Shown piece by piece: positions 12,687 to 25,611 of a stretch of 64,000 nt of DNA. The translations under genes and the position numbers were made by a program. This DNA comes from Bombus terrestris. Taxonomy: Eukaryota > Arthropoda > Insecta > Hymenoptera > Apidae. The notes beneath the pieces were generated by a model that did no database searches, was not told the origin of the DNA, and worked only from the letters and a program-made list of their open reading frames with translations. The stretch is taken from the NCBI RefSeq assembly GCF_910591885.1, contig NC_063274.1:8847725-8911724 (forward strand), written 5' to 3'. Position 1 is the stretch's first letter. Each line of letters starts with the position of its first letter.

Positions 12687-13019
12687 ATAGCGGCCGTTTG
12701 GCAATTACCTTTACCATATCGAGGTGTTTGTAAATATAAATGTAGTAGAAATCTACGTTAGTATCTAAGTATTTATCATGGATAAATAAATTTATATGAT
12801 TTGTTACAGATCCCTAACTGCTGCAAATATTGATATTAGTCCTTTGTACGTTTCATCAAACAATGTTTAAGAACTTACAACGATACTCATTCATTTTTCG
12901 TTGATCCTATTTTTCTAATTGGAAGGAAAATCGAGATATTCCTAAATCCCGCTATTAAACCAAAACCAGCCGTTAGTAAATAAACAAGGACACTTGTAAA
13001 CGAAATAAGTGGCTGAAAT

Positions 13020-13840
13020 CTCCGTTAATCTCGTGATCTCATGATCCCATATTTACGTTAACGAATTGCATGCAACTACAAAAACCTATTTTCTACACAA
13101 CGAAGCGTAGTAACGAACGTGAGCATTAAATTATTCGCGACGTCCGTTACCGGTGCTAAACCGCGGTCGCGATTTTTATCACTTTCGATGCTCGTTGCAT
13201 CGCGCGATCATTCATTATACCAAACGAGGAAACAAAACCTAGTTGGAACCAACCGGTTCGTATTATTCCCGCGGCGTGCTCGCAAATAATATTTTAGCAT
13301 GAAACCATGCGTGTACAGGCCGACAACGGTTTGTAGTAATACGATGGCCGCGCCAATTTACGCGTCTAGATAAATGTATTCGTTCGGTAACCGCAACAAC
13401 TTATTGGGCAAAAGTTTCGACCTTTTACGGCCTTTCTTTCGCTGATTTTTTATCATGGGAAAATGTAAGTCAGAAAATCGTAACCTTTGTCATGGTTTAT
13501 TCCGTTTCATTAAACGTATTTTATGTAAATACGACCAATAATTCCGCAAAATAAATTTGCTTACTCGCCATGCATCAATCGCTCTGATCTGGGGATTTCT
13601 GCGCGACGTTACTCAACGGACGGGCGTTCCTCGTCGTTGACGTAACCATGCACGTCGTTCCTTTCGTTCGACGGCCGCTTTTCTCCCTTTTTGTTCCCGT
13701 CGTGACGCGTGCTTTCACGCAAACGATCGATTGCCGGTATGTGGTAATCCAGCAATGCTCGCGCCCGGGAAAATAGGTTGCATAAGCGTGAAATATAACG
13801 CGTAACTATATACCAGGAATGTATGGAAGAAGCGACGGAG
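13020..13840. promoter_or_regulatory. CpG-rich island with a Grainyhead-type site
   Basis: About 800 bases of GC- and CpG-rich sequence without any long open frame, so the coding explanation offered by other islands fails here. AACCGGTT at 13251-13258 is the exact palindromic Grainyhead consensus. The palindromic word GCATGAAACCATGC near 13300 adds to the impression of constrained non-coding DNA. An enhancer cluster or an unmarked promoter is the best reading. Confidence 0.35.
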
Positions 13841-16840
13841 CATCGGAAAATCAGTCAACTGTTTCGTACTGACAATTACGAAAATGTGATTTTTCTGCGA
13901 GAAATTCCATGACTATCATTGGAATTTATTGATTGTCAACGGATATATTCCAATCGATATCATTAAAATATAGATGTAAATATATCTCAGAATATTTGGT
14001 TTCAGTATTCGATATAAATGTACTACCATTTCTGTATTCCTCGTTTTCCAAGAAGGAAAGAAGATATCGAGAGAGATACAAACGTAAAATAGAGGTTCAT
14101 TAGGGAGTCCACGAGTGAATGTAAGAACGTTCGAAGCAAGTAGTAAAACGTAAATCTAACGCGTCGTCGTTGAAATTCCGACGATTCGAAACACAACGAT
14201 TTCGATCCACTTAAGAATTCGAAGTAGCTGAATCGAATTGAAATTTCGTAAGGAAATTCACGGACAGAGTCGAGTGGAAGTTGATCACTTCATTTCATTT
14301 AATGCCTGATTTATTTGCTTATATTGTACTTGCAGCTGACTTTTCAATCTCTTCTCCATGAAACATTGTGGAAAATTAAACTTTTCATAGCACCGGTATA
14401 AAACGAAGTTCGTTGGAATGACCTCGTTAACGGTTTCTGAATTTTCGAAATTACGAATGGCTACTTCGAGAATGAGGTATCGGACTTTGTGAAATATAAA
14501 CTTCGGCGCATGAAGTTTTCGTTCAAAGCTCCGAGGATCCAGTTCGATAGAAACTGACTGTGATTCGCGAAGGAATTTCGATAACCTAGAAATTCTGATC
14601 CTTTTGAAATTTTGCTGGCTTAGTGGAAAAAGTTAATAGAAACGTCGAGCAGTTTAAACTTTTCAATTGCTTTTTGATATTACGAAGTAACGTAGCCGAA
14701 GTATTCGAATAGAAATTAAAAGCTATGTTGTTGTAAAGATCTTCTTTGGAACATACCCAGTTATTCTATTTTATAGAATTCATGTCTCAAAGATATGTAT
14801 TAACTAATTATCATAAAACAACATGGTATAAAGATATTATTTGTACAATTTCATACTTAAAAGTTATTAAGAATAAAAACGTTGCGATCCGATGCCTTCA
14901 AACACCACTCTATTTTATAATTTCCGCGAAAATCTGTTCTTTTAAATCAGCAAACTTCCCTATTGGACAGCGTTGTAAAACAGGAACGAAACCTCCTGTT
15001 TTTAATTTCCTATGTAAACTATTCAACCTGAGAAGATAAGCGTTGCAAGTGAATAGAAAACGACGGAACAACAAATTCGAAGCTATTTTTCGAACATTTT
15101 CAGTCGGCCCGTATTTTCCACTCCGAGTCAATGCACTTTATTAAACCAATATTTTTCTATTCTATAATACCGTGACTGGTTGTGATTCGTAAATAACGTG
15201 CAGTTTTCACGATAAACGGGAAATTCGCCATTCGAATGATTGCGTATATAGCAAAGGGTAAAAAAGGGACTGAAGTTACTTTGAACCAGTTATTTTTTCG
15301 ACGTAGTGGTTTCATTTGAATTTTGGTAACGTTTTGACGAGATAAAAGATCGATTTGTGCTTTATTTATTCTATTTTCTTCTTATAAGAATTAAGTGAAA
15401 ATATCATTGACAAAAAAGATAACAATTTAGTTTGGTGTTTGTTAACTCTAACTCTAGAGCGTCCAAATAAGTGAATAAAATATACTTGCGAAATTCGACA
15501 TCTTACTATTATGGAAAGTTTTGGAAGTGCAAAGCCTTCGAAATGCTGAAGTTTCAGGTTCTATGGCAACGACTTCTACAATCGGTGGCGGAAAAGTTCG
15601 ACGTTTTACGTCTTCGTGACCATTGGGATCGTATTTTCAGATCTCAGGGTAGTTTGCATTATTTTAAACATCTACTGAAATAAATTTCCTTTACAAGTCT
15701 CTCCATCAAAATTTTTCCACTATTTATATCTATTATTACGTATATCTTTATCGGACTATAGGTCATTAAATTATTCCTGACTTTATTATTATATCATAGT
15801 GATAAAAATGTATGGTTCTTTTTTGAAATCTAAAAAAAAAGAAAAAATAACAACTTAAGGAGGATATCCCCCCTTTTTTTGCACTTTTTACTTCCCATAT
15901 TATATTCAATGTACTGATACAAAAATCATATTATCAGGCCTATCTTTAAGAATTGGAATGTGTATGATACAGAATGTTAATTTATTAGCCCTTCTGATAG
16001 AGTAAATGATTTATATTGTAAATTAGATTTAAATTATAAATAATGTTTAATTTAAACGAATTTCTATGTTCTATTTGAAACGTTAATACATCGTATAATG
16101 TGAATAATGGCATGCATTTACTAAGCTTTCAATTTGTAACGAATAAACATATTCCTGCACAGTTTCCTTGCCGTCTGAACATATTCATACATATATTCAT
16201 AGACATTTGCAGAACAAGCAAATTCAGAAATCAATACAACGGATCAAAATTAGATTAAACATACGATCATCATTTTAGATCTTACATTCATAATTCAATA
16301 TAAATATATGAACAGAAATTCGTCACTGCTTAAATAACCTTCCGATTCTGTCCATTGCGTTTTCATTGCACAGAAAATTATAACGAATTTCGTATAAGCA
16401 TAAACACTATTCTAATAGAACACTATTTTATGAAAGAGCGGTAAATGGAATTAAAGCAGTATGATTATCAGCTAGTCAAATGGCAGTCGCTACACACGAG
16501 AAACATCACCCCGTTAGTTGCAATAAACGGCTCGGATACATGAAGGATATAAATAATCAAAGAGGGAAAACAGCTGGTAAATAATCGAATAAAAATTGAA
16601 TCCGTTGTAAATCGCATCGGAAATTCGACGCTTCTATTCCGCCATGTTTGTTCGACAACGAGGTATCTACGCGTGTATATTTGCAAAACCCAAATATCTC
16701 TCGTTCCAACTGGGAACCGATGAATGTTTAATTTTTACCATGCTTCTCTGCCGTTATTTTTCCTTTTTTTTTTATAATAAATTTCTACGTACGCGCGTTT
16801 TAATATATTTTATTAAACGATTTCTCGATATGGCTGGAAT
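13841..16840. other. No gene recognised; AT-rich
   Basis: AT-rich sequence with several short open frames (14746-15039 plus, 14910-15131 minus, 15471-15683 plus, 16468-16686 minus). They overlap on opposite strands, use AT-ending codons and lack splice context. A purine-then-pyrimidine tract near 15832-15884 is a simple-sequence curiosity. Confidence 0.5.
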
Positions 16841-17290
16841 CGCGTGTTTACGCGGATGCGAGCGAACAAAATGGAGAAACGGGGTTGCAAACAGCTCCCA
16901 GGGGCGGCGTTCGTGCCTTGGCTAGGCCTTTTATCAAACAGTTCGCTTTAAGTGCACCATGTGTCTCCGGTTATTTCCACGGGCGCGTCCAGCGAATGCA
17001 CCTGAGAATTGTGCAACGCGGCACTCTGCTGCATAACCTCTCCTTCACGAGGCCGAGTCGCGTAATAACGTTCGTAGGTTTGAAACGTGATAACTTCGCA
17101 TAAACGATGCCGCGAGGAAGATGAAATTGAAACGGGAGAGAACAGGCGGCGAAAGAATTTTTCGTTGCCGAGCTGGAGAATCGTCGAAGCGATGAAACGT
17201 CGAGGAAAGGGGTTTTATTTTTCGGCAGTTTGCGTGCAGATGTAATCGTGGCTTTGACACCGTTGGTTCTGAAATTGGAAGTTAGCTTCT
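16840..17290. other. GC-rich island, candidate conserved non-coding element
   Basis: CpG-rich block open in several frames on both strands (plus 16885-17103, minus 16971-17375 and 17045-17260). The frames give unrelated arginine- and serine-rich peptides without domains. No donor or acceptor marks an exon. I favour regulatory sequence. Confidence 0.3.
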
Positions 17291-20200
17291 TAGGTCGTTT
17301 TCGTGTTTCGTTGGCTTTTAATTCTGTTAAAACTTGACAAAAATTTCTGTCAAAGCATTTTTCATTACGATGCATATGAATATCATGTTTATTGTTTTAT
17401 ATTGTATAGGAAATTTTCTGCCACTGACCATCTTAAGAATATCATATTTAATATATTATTTAATATAATACTTGCTATACCACTCATATTAATATTAATT
17501 ATTAAATGAAATACAACGGATATCCTTCAGAGAAGTAATTTTACCGAAATAAATTTAAATGTTCAAAATTATGAGATAAAAAGTATTTCATTCGTGGAAA
17601 TTAGAAGCAGAAAGGGGAAAAAAGATTAGTAGATGGTATGATAAAATACCATTCCTTTGTTGGAACTCTTACTATTTAAATTAACCAGCTTGTGTAACCA
17701 AGAATGAAATTTTCATAAGAGAAACGAGAAAGAATGATCCTATGTAATTAACATGTGATTAAAATAATGTACTTACGTTTTATGGTTATATACAATAGAA
17801 CTAAAATAAATAAGAATCACAAATATTCTTAAGAGACATTCTTAAAATATTCTGCAGATAAAGAGATAGAAAAATTAACAAAATTAGATATTATGTGATA
17901 TTACACATGATTCCATTCACGATTAATTATTGACGTCAGAGTAATACATAGCGATATTGCGATATCCGTCCATATGAATCTTTGAAATATCCTGCAAACT
18001 GATAAAATTACAATTTCTCTGTCGAGAATCTACCTTCGTACTGCTTGCTGTAACTCACTTTATGCAAATGCAGGTACTTTTATCGCTCTACTTGTAATAT
18101 TAAATTAGCATACTTAATGTCGATATTCGAACAGAATATGACTTTTTTCAGCAAAAGAGCAGGGAATATTACGTACAAGAGAGTGAACGACACGCTCGAT
18201 TAACTATCCGGAATATTTCTGAATCTTTGGTTGAACAATCCAGTTAATTAAAGCCAGACCTTCGTTAGTCGTCGGCGTAGCTCGTTTTGCCCGTTCCAAC
18301 ATGCGGATCGAAGATTGAATGATAAAACAGAATTACTTTAAAACGTTCAGTGTCGCGAGCCGGCGATACGAGTCGAGAACGAAGCTCGGACGCGTGGCTA
18401 ACAATAAGGCAGATTTAATTTCGTTTGTTCTCGTTCGAATGCTTGTAACTGAACGAATCCACCTATCCAGCACGTGGCAAAGCAATGTTAATAAACAAAC
18501 TGCAGGAATTTTCTTTCGAATTGCCTTTCATCGATCGAGCATAGAAAAATAACATTAATAGGCAAGTTAATATCAGAAAGAAAGAGTGAAATATCTGCTT
18601 AGTGATTTTTGTAGATATTTAATATAAAATTATTTGACATTGCATTCAAATATGTATGAATAATAAAGAAAATAGTTTATTGTACTGGGTGGTGTATCAC
18701 AGACAAATTGTTTTAATAATCTTCTGTTTATGATGTACACCTTCAACATAGGGAGATCGTTAGAGGAAAATGTCTATCTGATAACGGAATATTAATAAAT
18801 TTTATTAATTCAACATTTCATGAAAATCACGTGTCAAGAAGTAGGCAAGTCTAATATGTTCAGCGATAAAAACAAGCGGTAACTTCTACAATATATAATC
18901 TACTACGTATTAAGTTTGGTTTTGCAAAGCAAAGTAATCACATTTGCTGCCTTTTTGCATTCAGGTGTAAAAAAAAGCTACAAAGAGACTCGTTTTACAC
19001 TAGATTGCAGTTACGGGCTTTCTCCACAGAAAAGTGGCAATAATTTGCGATGAATCATTGATGTCGAAGAAATCGCGCCGCGTTGTGACTTCGGTGCAGG
19101 ATGCGTTGATATCTCGTTAGAAATATCCATCCAGCGAACCAGCGGATGAAGAGGCGAATATTGAAATTTTTAATTTGAATTTAAAATATGGAACAATAGG
19201 AATGTATAAAGAAGAAGGTACTCGGACGATAAAACGACAGAATGTAAATTGTAGAGGGAGAAGGAGAAAAAGAGAACACGAGGATGCTCGTGGAGAAGAA
19301 AGGCAAAAGGTAACGTCCTTGATTTGACACAAACCTCCCAATAGAGTGAAAATTTCAGAGGAAAAGCTTCGTGAAAAGCGTGGCTATCTCGAAAACTGAT
19401 GAAATTGAAGAAGCCGAAGCAACCTGGCGTGTATCTTGCAATCGTATGCCTTTAATTGTTGCACTTTTTTTAAAACTATTTTTTTAAAACCGTCACGACA
19501 CAAGATCCGTAATTGAAACCTCGCGCGCATTACTCAAAATTGTACGCTGCATGTCAGTTTGCCTTTTCCTGTTTCTTTTTTCCACAATTACTAATGTTTT
19601 GTTTTTTCTGATACTAGATTCTCTCTGAGATACTATTGTAGATACTTCTGATACTAAAAATGATTAATTTGTTATTTTCTTTAAGAAGCCGAAGTAAACT
19701 TACAATACTGCATTTTTTGGGATTTGTTTATTTTGTTTTTTTTAGATATATTAGATTTGATATCATCTACTAGTAATTTCATATAGCTATAACAATTTGC
19801 TGTAATAAAAATGAAACGTAGGATCAGATAGAAAGATGTTTCATTGGAGGATAAGGATATGTACCGATACTCTTTATAGCCATTGTATATCTGTTCATAA
19901 TCTTTAAAAGAATCTCAGTAATCTGCGATAGTACTGAATGGTACTTGTGAATGTTAGCATACAAGCATGTTGTTTGATTGACGTTTTCTGAGAATGGACA
20001 TAATGTTTTATGGAAATTCACGATCGAGTATAAATCGTGCTTAAGTGGTCTTTCGTTATCGTTATACTCGAAATAGACTTAACATGATTTATTACTTGAA
20101 CTCGGGACAGGATGAAGTTGGAACCTTAGTCAAAGTTTGGGACGCAAGGTGGATTACAGTTCTGGGATTGGGATGGATTCTTCTTGCGTTTGTGGACAAT

Positions 20201-21270
20201 ATATGGCACCGAGGAATTCGTAGGAAATTCGAATAATTGGTCCCGTGGTAGTTCAACTGTGCATCGTCTATATAGGTACAGAGTGTTTTATAATATGTAG
20301 GGACCACTTTAGTGGGGAATTGAGTGATAAAAGCAATGGAAGAAGATCATATTAACATACGACGTAGATTTTCCCAGATGAATCTTGGTTTAACGAACAG
20401 TGCGAAATTATTACACCCTTGTTCATTATGTCACGTACTGACCTTACACAATACGCGACAAATTTCAGTATCCGTGCAAGGCAAACTTATAGAAATGATG
20501 TTAAAGGGTCACAATATCCACAATTCCCTGATTGTTAGATATTTAGATATTGAATCTGAATATCGAAAATTTTCCCAGTTTAAGATTGCAGACGAGTTAA
20601 CAGTTTCTAAAGGTTTCGATAACTTCCTAATTATTTTCCCGTGTCATTTAATTTTTTTATCAGTGTCTTATGAGTATAGTTAATAATAGTAATGTATAGG
20701 TACGTAATGAAGTAGATGTGTATTAATTTTTAACTATGAAATATCTTGCATGGTAGTTAAGCTTCGAGCCACATAAAATGGCTTTTCTCTACCAAAAAGT
20801 GTATCTACCTCGTATTTAATTAAAACGTTGATCATACAGAAAAGAACGTTATAACAAACTTTTGATTAACAAAGGGAATTACGATTGAAAGGTAAAACTA
20901 ATTCGTTCTCTCGAACGTTCCTCCGGAAGAGATATCGGCTTGAAACTCGCAGCCACTGAGCGAAATGTAAATGTAATAAACTCAACCACGAGGCGAATGT
21001 AAATAACGTTCGTTCAGAAATTTACTCATATTTGATGCACACGGATCATCGACTACTTTTTTCGTGCGATACGCACGTTTTAAATATTCATCGTCTAAAA
21101 TTCAAGGCAACACGTCTCTTTTTACAAAGCGAGCTTTGTTACGCTGCACGCGCGCGCCTCCTTTAAAAGAGCACTTTTTAAATTTCACCAGCTATTTAAA
21201 GACACAAAGGGACCCGTTGAAATCAAAGAGAAAATTTATAATTTCCTACGAAAACTAAAACTGGCGAAAC
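17291..21270. other. No gene recognised; AT-rich with minor GC patches
   Basis: Mostly AT-rich. Somewhat more complex patches at about 18230-18540 and 20045-20300 contain open frames of 60-120 codons without bias or splice sites. The word ACAGAGTGTTTTATA at about 20278 loosely resembles the GGGTGTT motif recorded elsewhere in the window and may be an eroded copy. Confidence 0.45.
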
Positions 21271-21880
21271 ATGCCGGCGACGAGAATAAACGAGACGGAT
21301 TTCGTTCTGGAACTGGGGGAAAAATCAAGCATTTCCCTCCACGAAGGGGCAAGTCGTCTCGAAATCACGCAACGACGCTATCTTCTTTCAAACTTTAATT
21401 GAAGCCGTCGTCGCTACGATGACTTTATCGTTGAAAAAGAAACACTCGTCGATTCGATCGACGATGCTTTTGTTTAATTAATCTTATTCGACAAACTTCC
21501 GCTCTCTTCTTTTCCTTCGTTCATTGTTATCGAACGTTAACTCAAGGAAAACATCTCTCCATCGCAGAGAAATTCAATGTATACCATTTAGAATGGTCCA
21601 GACTTGATTCTTGGACGCTCGAAATTTAAATCGTTACCTTTCGAATTACTTCAGAAGCGACTTGAAGAAGAAAAGAAATCCTGAATAGGAATGGAGGGAA
21701 AAGAAGAATCAAAGATTCCAAGTTTTTCTCTTTATCGCAATCTTTGTATGCTTTTCTGACGTGGTTATGCAAAATCGTTGGATAACTTGGTCGATATCCT
21801 TGAATAATTTCGTTAGTGGCTACTTTAAGCTTTTGCAGTTTTTCAAGTAGCTCGGATGAACTGTTCTTCCTTGAATGATC
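21271..21880. other. No gene recognised
   Basis: Intermediate GC content with frequent CGA and TCG words but no open frame worth recording on either strand. It runs into the motif-rich block that follows. Confidence 0.5.
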
Positions 21881-22200
21881 GGAATTTAAATAATTTTAAA
21901 TAAATTAAACCGCCTATACCGAGTCTTTGATGGTTCCGATCTACCGTGAGATTCACTCGCTAGTGGAATGAAATGAAATGTGGCCAGGGTTCGAACGGTG
22001 TTCATGGAAAACTCACTTGCCACGTAATTTTCAATTAGATCCCAATGTGGCGCGGAAACCCGCCAATAAAAGGCGTAAAGTTTTTTAATTAGAGACCTGT
22101 CCACCGAGTTTTAAATGAGTCGGTGTCGGTGACGGGTGGCGGGTCGGGAGAAACAGACAAAGGAGGGAAAGAAAAAGAGGGAATACGAGCTTGAGCGAGA
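21880..22200. promoter_or_regulatory. Candidate enhancer with homeodomain-type sites
   Basis: The block holds TCAATTAGAT (22031-22040), CAATAAAA (22064-22071) and TTTAATTAGAG (22084-22094). These are Antennapedia-class TAATTA-like and Hox posterior-like cores packed within about 65 bases, next to GC-rich spacers. The overlapping minus-strand frames (21886-22104, 22085-22279) lack splice signals and look incidental. Confidence 0.35.
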
Positions 22201-22616
22201 TTGCGGTTGATAATGAAAGGATTAAAGGTAAAGTAATCTGCAACAACTGGAAAGTGGTTAACGTGACATCACGGTACACAACCGAGATTTTGTCGTTTCG
22301 TTACTGTTCTATTCTTTAATTGAAGAAAGCACAGAGGAAAAAGAGAACAGCCAGAACGGATGAATCGTATATTTGCTGATAACGTTGATGGTGAATGAAT
22401 ATATGGATTCTTCTTTTTTTTATCTTACGGTGAGAGATTGCCAATAAAGGTTTAATCATTTTTTTCTTTTTTGCTTCTTTCCTTTAAATTTTTACATTCG
22501 TTCAGGGATAGTGGTATTATATAGATATAAGGATAGATTGAATTATCGTTATGAGTGTATCGATTAATCACAAAGATATTTTTGCGCATTTGGGGAAATA
22601 TTTTGTTTCAAAGAAA

Positions 22617-22653
22617 AATCTACCCAATCTACCCTACCAAAATCTACCCTACT
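22617..22653. repeat. Short tandem repeat of AATCTACCC
   Basis: Three near-identical copies of a unit containing AATCTACCC are arranged in tandem, the last two separated by a few extra bases. No coding role is apparent. Confidence 0.6.
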
Positions 22654-24830
22654 GTGCTTTTTTATGTAATCAATCGTGCGTTGATATTAATCCAATGTAC
22701 ATTTATATGAAAATCATAAATATAAAATTCAAAATCTCCCGAGTCAAAAATAATTTCTTCTGCAGAAAACTCAATCGATTCACAATAAACTACAAGATAT
22801 GTCATCCCTGGTGTAATTCTTCTCATGAAATTCGCAGTTCCGTCGCCGTGAACTACTAGAGCCATATCCATTTTTCGCATGGAAATCCCCGCTCCATTTA
22901 CGCGGTTACGGATATGTGGGACCCGGTCGAAATGTTATTCAGTAGAATTCAGTGGAACTTGAGAATTTCGTCTCTAAAGTCGATCGTCGTTTCTGTTTCC
23001 GTACGTCGCAACTCGTCCCGTCGAAGTTGCCGTGCAATTCACGACTTCCCTATTTACATCGCAATCACCGCGTGAATTTTTTAGTTTCAAGATAGATACT
23101 CGATGGAGTTTCCTACGGAAAGATGGAACTTTCTTGGCGATTCTTTCCTCGAGCACGAAAAGACACGTGTCTGATCGTTTCGAGGTTTCGTTCGCTGTAA
23201 TGCGGACTTGAAAGAGTCGTCTATGAAGAATTGTGATGCAAACTGTTAATTAACTATGAAAATGTACATCTTGAACGTTACTTGAGGTATCTTTCGATAG
23301 ATATTCTTTAGGAATCCCTAAAATTTTTATCTAACAATTTATTTCATACTTAAGACAACTTTTCTTTGTGTGGAATTTTCAAACACCTTATTTACACCGC
23401 TACCTTTCATTTTTCCATAAATTCTATATGATAATTTCTGGACTTTTTGTTTTGTCTAATTAGTCTTTAATTGACGTTCAACTATCTACTAGTTCGACGA
23501 CTGTATGATGAAACCGAATCGAAGATTGCACATTCACGGCCGTTTTTCAATAACACTACGATACAGTTCATTACGTGGTAATTTTGTAGGAAACGAAACG
23601 ACCCGTCGACATTCATATGCCATTGATGCGCTATCGATGCACGCGAAATCAAAATTCGAACAGAAATTGGAATCGGCCCGGTACTATGCGAATAAACTTC
23701 CAGGGAAATATAACTGTAAACGAATTAAACGTCGATTCTCCCTGGATTCGTTCTAAAGTGTGCTGAAATCGACATTAATCAGCTTCGCATAATCTGGATA
23801 CAGATCTGGTTTCCCAGTTTCACTCGTCTTTTCCGTTTATTTTTCGATTTATCGTTGCGTTTTATACGATTCGTATAACGTTTTGATGGTATAAACCGGG
23901 TATTCTCGCTTTTCGTAAAGCTTTTAAGTAAAACTTAAAACTGTAAACGCGAAAAGTATTATACTTCGATATTTCAAGCAGATATAATTACATTATTATT
24001 CACACTTCGTGGTGTGGAAATAATTTTGTAAATTATTTCAAAGATTTCTATCTCCGAGTAATACGCAATTTTAATTTCGTACAATTCAACGAAATGCTCG
24101 CTACAAGTTTTCTTTTGTTCGATAATACAAGAATAAACAAACATTAAATCATAGAAAATGAGAGACGCGGCTGTCGGACATTCGTTGGTAAACGGATTCA
24201 AACACATGAGCGATCATTGGAATCGCGGACACAACGATTCAATTTACTGTTGGCCAGCATTGATATCGCTATGCTATCGTATCGTTTGATATTTCACGTG
24301 TCCTATCTTATCAGAGTCGCTTTCAGCATAATTTCGTTTTCGATAGTTCAATACGTCCTGTAATAATTTGTATCACGTTGTTATACCAATTCGTGGATGT
24401 TTGTGCGCATTCATATCTTTGTAAATATAATTAAAGAAATGCAACCTAGACAAAGATTTGTTTCATCCACCAAATATTATGATTACCTTATTTCAGATAT
24501 TCTATGAATTTTTACTTATTATGTCTAACTTTGAATCTTTACATTTTCCAAAAATGAGTAAACATCCATAATTTACGTATTTCTAACTACTTCTTACTAC
24601 ATACTGAAGCAAGATCTTATCTTCCTCCATTCTCTTTCTGTTTCGTTATTGCTTTGCCCTGCAATGAACTACCTCAAACAGTGCCCGAGAAGAAAGAAAT
24701 ATCCATTTTTCAAACGATTTTCTAAATTTGATAGATGGTTTAAGCTTACATTTACAACCATTTTGGTATAAAAATATTTCTCCAAACTCGCGTCATAAAT
24801 TCCAAGTGCCACGATTTACGACATCTGTCC
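22654..24830. other. No gene recognised; one GC-richer patch
   Basis: A patch at about 22830-23200 and another at 23500-23760 are richer in CpG than the rest. The latter is open for 83 codons on the plus strand (23505-23756) but starts at an ordinary codon context and shows no donor. The remainder is AT-rich with no supported feature. Confidence 0.45.
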
Positions 24831-25520
24831 ATTTAGCGGCAGGTTCGCGACGCTTTTTATCATGGCGAGAGAGCTTGAAAAGAAAGTAGGATGAAAGATG
24901 GTGGCAGAAGATCGTAACGTTCCTTCTGCAGCCGCGACAAGAAGGAGCGTAAAAAGGCAGCTGCATTTAACGTTTCACTTAGCGTCACATTTATCGAATG
25001 GCAATGTGGCAGGGATACGAAAGAAGCCTCGACCCGTAATTTCTATCGTCGACCAGCTTCACTTGAGTGCGTGTCTCGTTAACGTCGTAAAATACGATAT
25101 TTGTGTCAGCGTTTCATTAACCGCCCGCGCTGGGTTAAGCTCATGGAGCTGGCTATTCGAGAAGCTGCTACAAAAAGATTGCATGGTGCCGTCTCTTTAT
25201 GCGTCTGTAAATTGCGGCCGTTAATGCAATCTCAGCCGACCGAGACAAGGTTGCAAGGCAACAACGATGACCTCGGTCCGCGTCGCATGGCGTAAAATAA
25301 TGTTGCTAATTTAGGGAATGCCGGTACATGGCGATAAATTACTCCTCGCTACCTCAGATGTCGTAGATCGTTTCCTGCTCGGCGAATTAGCCCGAGCGAG
25401 AAGACGCGCGGCGCTGTTCCGCGTTGATTAACTGATATTTGCCGCTGGTCAACATCTCGTTAGACTTAGACGATCATTCGATAAATCTTTCCCTCCTTCG
25501 TTAGTTTCCGTGTGTTGCGT
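24830..25520. promoter_or_regulatory. Large CpG-rich island, candidate conserved non-coding element
   Basis: Nearly 700 bases of balanced composition between AT-rich flanks. Plus-strand frames at 24898-25224 and 25101-25295 overlap in different phases and give no known domain. The 3' half contains compact words typical of enhancers, including a GGTTGCAAGGCAACA near-palindrome at about 25248 and homeodomain-like cores. I judge regulatory function more likely than coding. A conserved exon of an unknown gene is the alternative. Confidence 0.35.
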
Positions 25521-25557
25521 GGTATGGGTCCTTTTATGGCGCAGATTTGTCGTTTCT

Positions 25558-25611
25558 TTTTATTGGGATTATTATTTTTATTAGGATTATTATCTTTATT
25601 AGTTTTGTTGC
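25558..25611. repeat. 18-base tandem repeat, about 2.5 copies
   Basis: Units at 25558-25575 and 25576-25593 (TTTTATTRGGATTATTAT) differ at one position. A third, decayed half copy follows. It is a small AT-rich minisatellite. Confidence 0.7.

Noticed and set aside
12775..12791. Palindrome ATTTATC-ATG-GATAAAT
   Set aside because: Seven-base AT-rich arms are expected by chance in this composition.
15832..15892. A-rich then T-rich tract around GGATATCC
   Set aside because: Arms are interrupted and pair poorly. It is simple sequence, not a terminator or a mobile element end.
21988..22000. GGTTCGAAC word resembling a tRNA T-arm
   Set aside because: No matching A-box, anticodon arm or acceptor stem at the required distances.
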